Source of the DNA: an uncultured Prevotella sp.
Lineage (GTDB): Bacteria; Bacteroidota; Bacteroidia; Bacteroidales; Bacteroidaceae
DNA length: 52,708 nt
Direction of reading: 5' to 3'
Assembly: GCA_905234265.1 (NCBI GenBank)
Contig: CAJOHJ010000014.1
Location: 1 to 52,708, forward strand
The notes under the pieces were generated by a model. The model was not told the origin of the DNA. It was given only the letters and a program-made list of their open reading frames with translations, and ran no database searches. Both the position numbers and the translations under genes were made by a program. Each line of letters starts with the position of its first letter. Position 1 is the first letter of the stretch. This document shows, in pieces, positions 50,962 through 52,708 of the stretch.

Positions 50962-52149
50962 TCAGTGGTGGAACAGACGCACACCGGTGAATGCCATGGC
51001 GATGCCGTACTTGTCGCACGTCATGATGACATGGTCGTCGCGCACGGAGCCGCCGGCCTGAGCGATGAACTCCACGCCGCTCTTGTGGGCGCGCTCGATG
51101 TTGTCGCCGAAGGGGAAGAAGGCGTCGCTGCCAAGGGCCACTCCGCTCATCTGCGCAATCCACTCCTGCTTCTCCTGGCGCGTCAGCACCTCCGGCTGAC
51201 GGGTGAAAAACAGCTGCCACTGCCCGTCGCGCAGCACGTCGTCGTGTTCGTCCTCAGAGATGTATACGTCAATGGTGTTGTCGCGGTCGGCGCGGCGTAT
51301 GCCATCCTTGAAGGGCAGTGCCATCACCTTCGGGTGCTGTCGCAGCCACCAGATGTCAGCCTTCTGGCCTGCCAGGCGCGTGCAGTGGATGCGGCTCTGC
51401 TGCCCGGCACCGATGCCGATGGCCTGGCCGTCCTTCACGTAGCAGACGCTATTCGACTGAGTATACTTCAGCGTGATGAGCGCAATCATCAGGTCGCGCT
51501 TGGCGTCGTCGCTGAACGTCTTGTTCTTGGTGGGAATGTTCTCGAAGAGTGCCGGGTCGTCCAGGCGAATCTCGTTGCGCCCCTGCTCGAAGGTCACTCC
51601 GAAGCACTGCTTGCGCTCCACGGGCGCAGGGCGGTAGGCAGGGTCTATCTTTATCACGTTGTAGGTGCCTTTGCGCTTGTCCTTCAGAATTTCCAGAGCC
51701 TCCGCCGTGTAGTCGGGAGCTATCACGCCGTCGCTCACCTCACGCTTCAGCAGCAGGGCCGTCGTCTTGTCGCAGGTGTCGCTCAGCGCCACGAAGTCGC
51801 CGTACGACGACATGCGGTCGGCGCCGCGAGCGCGTGCATAGGCACAGGCTATGGGGCTGTCGTCCAGTCCCTCCACGTCGTCGACGAAGTAAATCCGCTT
51901 CAGCGTGTCCGCCAGCGGCAGTCCCACGGCGGCACCTGCCGGCGAGACGTGCTTGAACGACGCTGCCGCAGCCAGCCCGGTGGCCTTCTTCAGTTCGCTG
52001 ACCAGCTGCCAGGCATTCAGCGCGTCGAGGAAGTTGATGTATCCCGGCCGTCCGTTGACGACCTCTATTGGCAACTCGCCCTCTTCCATGAATATCCGTG
52101 AGGGCTTCTGGTTCGGATTGCATCCGTACTTCAGTTCAAGTTCTTTCAT
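50962..52149 (-). CDS. Stand-alone phosphoribosylaminoimidazolecarboxamide formyltransferase
   Basis: The 395-residue protein corresponds to the AICAR transformylase half of PurH, which formylates AICAR to FAICAR in purine synthesis. Motifs seen are MKELELKYGCNPNQKPSRIF, AASFKHVSPAGAAVG (catalytic Lys-His), DSIAYCYARARG-like SPIACAYARARGADRMSSYGD, and PFGDNIERAHKSGVEFIAQ. The N-terminal IMP cyclohydrolase domain is absent, so ring closure needs another protein. A purine-enzyme variant of this length is known in Bacteroidetes. A -7 box at 52198-52205 precedes it. Confidence 0.92.
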   Translation of the reverse strand: MKELELKYGCNPNQKPSRIFMEEGELPIEVVNGRPGYINFLDALNAWQLVSELKKATGLAAAASFKHVSPAGAAVGLPLADTLKRIYFVDDVEGLDDSPIACAYARARGADRMSSYGDFVALSDTCDKTTALLLKREVSDGVIAPDYTAEALEILKDKRKGTYNVIKIDPAYRPAPVERKQCFGVTFEQGRNEIRLDDPALFENIPTKNKTFSDDAKRDLMIALITLKYTQSNSVCYVKDGQAIGIGAGQQSRIHCTRLAGQKADIWWLRQHPKVMALPFKDGIRRADRDNTIDVYISEDEHDDVLRDGQWQLFFTRQPEVLTRQEKQEWIAQMSGVALGSDAFFPFGDNIERAHKSGVEFIAQAGGSVRDDHVIMTCDKYGIAMAFTGVRLFHH

Positions 52150-52197
52150 TCTTATTTTTCTTCTATATTAAATAATGTGTATCCCCATGAATGCTTG

Positions 52198-52205
52198 CAA
52201 AGTTA
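52198..52205 (-). promoter_or_regulatory. -7 box of the AICAR transformylase gene
   Basis: On minus this reads TAACTTTG, a full match, 48 bp upstream of the start at 52149. Confidence 0.5.
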
Positions 52206-52432
52206 CGAAAAAAGCTTGTAAAAGTGAAGCGATTTTGGAAGATTAACGCATTTCGACCTAAAATAAAGGCAATCAAGGGGAAAACGAGGAACTTCAGTTG
52301 CCAAATCGTAACCCCAAAATTGGGCTCTGATGCAGGTTAATCGACAATGCAAATCGGAGCAGAATGGCGCGTCTCTCACCGCTTGTTCATTACCCGTTTC
52401 TTATTCCGCAAACTGCTATATTTTGCATAGCG
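52206..52432. other. Gap before the recombinase gene
   Basis: A+T-rich DNA without a recognisable gene, RNA or repeat. If the downstream recombinase belongs to an integrative element, the left attachment site could be here, but no direct repeat could be confirmed because the other end is outside the window. Confidence 0.4.
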
Positions 52433-52708
52433 ATGGACGCCAAGAGAAATAGTAGTTTTGCAGCCAAAATTAAAAACGAAGTAAGAAACTTGAGAAGTAC
52501 ATTTTCCATTCTGTTCTATGTGAACAAGAGTAAGGCGAAGAACGGTGTTGTGCCTGTGATGGGCAGGGTGACGATTAACGGGACTCAGTCGCAGTTCAGT
52601 TGTAAGAAAACGATTCCGCTTGACATGTGGGACGTGAAAGGCAATTGTGCCAAGGGCCGCAGCAAGGAGGCATTGCAGATTAACCGCGAACTTGATAACA
52701 TCAAGGCC
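52433..52708 (+). CDS. Tyrosine recombinase/integrase, N-terminal part (cut by window end)
   Basis: The first 92 codons show the arm-binding N-terminal domain of Bacteroidetes tyrosine recombinases: STFSILFYVNKSKAKNG, VPVMGRVTINGT, TIPLDMWDVKGN and LQINRELDNIKA. The catalytic domain lies beyond the window. The ATG at 52433 is given, but a -7 box (TAGTTTTG, 52453-52460) lies inside it, so a TTG at 52490 giving (M)RSTFSILFY may be the true start. Such integrases sit at an end of conjugative or mobilisable elements, so this may be the border of one. Confidence 0.85.
   Translation, partial: MDAKRNSSFAAKIKNEVRNLRSTFSILFYVNKSKAKNGVVPVMGRVTINGTQSQFSCKKTIPLDMWDVKGNCAKGRSKEALQINRELDNIKA

Overview
The window looks like a chromosomal segment of a Bacteroidales bacterium, most like Prevotella or Segatella. 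It carries type IX secretion genes (porU, porV, porX) and exported pectin-degrading enzymes. Several promoters have the Bacteroidetes -7 box TAnnTTTG. Housekeeping gene groupings such as hpt-adk-obgE also fit. Gene bodies are visibly G+C rich; intergenic DNA is A+T rich. No tRNA, rRNA or CRISPR array was recognised.

Layout. (1) 124-9921: a decayed AraC-type regulator, then seven minus-strand genes that read as one operon for pectin and its side chains: GH2, GH43, a DUF1593 hydrolase, an SGNH acetylesterase, two GH28 enzymes and a double-CMD plus cupin protein. No SusC/SusD pair is present. (2) 9922-14350: a long non-coding gap, a membrane SpoIIE-type phosphatase with an exported sensor region, and prfC. 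(3) 14351-20432: minus-strand envelope genes: two lipoproteins, an outer-membrane barrel, a 5'-nucleotidase split into two genes, a thioredoxin-fold lipoprotein without catalytic cysteines, and an exported protein of unknown function. (4) 20698-30435: a FAH-family enzyme, porU, porV and ispF on plus; porX, a PAP2 membrane enzyme and an epimerase on minus. (5) 30575-34040: an aquaporin, a zinc-type CDF exporter with a Fur-family regulator, and fructose-bisphosphate aldolase. (6) 34147-41973: a DUF4831 protein, nnr, hpt, adk, obgE, an M23 lipoprotein, gdhA and an RlpA-like protein. (7) 42170-52149: cell-wall hydrolases (M23-LysM, NlpC/P60), a CapA-like phosphoesterase, recG, ispD, a GxxExxY cassette, a DJ-1 protein, pdxJ, nadK and a stand-alone AICAR transformylase. 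(8) 52433 to the end: the start of a tyrosine recombinase, so an integrative element may begin here.

The most unusual content is repeat architecture. Four intergenic arrays (10363-10446, 20493-20660, 32734-32880, 41987-42091) are built from units in exact 21-bp register. Each unit is an AGATAATTT-type 16-mer, in either orientation, plus a 5-nt linker. One array supplies the -33 box of a promoter and another encodes the C-terminus and stop of a Fur-family protein. Separately, a 434-bp A+T-rich cassette (47944-48377) holds a GxxExxY nuclease-like gene between 27-bp inverted repeats and supplies the start codon of ispD. Three conserved enzymes (GH43, PorX, IspD) carry in-frame low-complexity inserts. 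Two cell-wall-hydrolase transcription units share a near-identical 26-nt upstream element at almost the same distance from the -7 box.

All calls come from reading the sequence and its translations. No database search or folding program was run, so family names rest on motif recognition and repeat statements hold only within this window.
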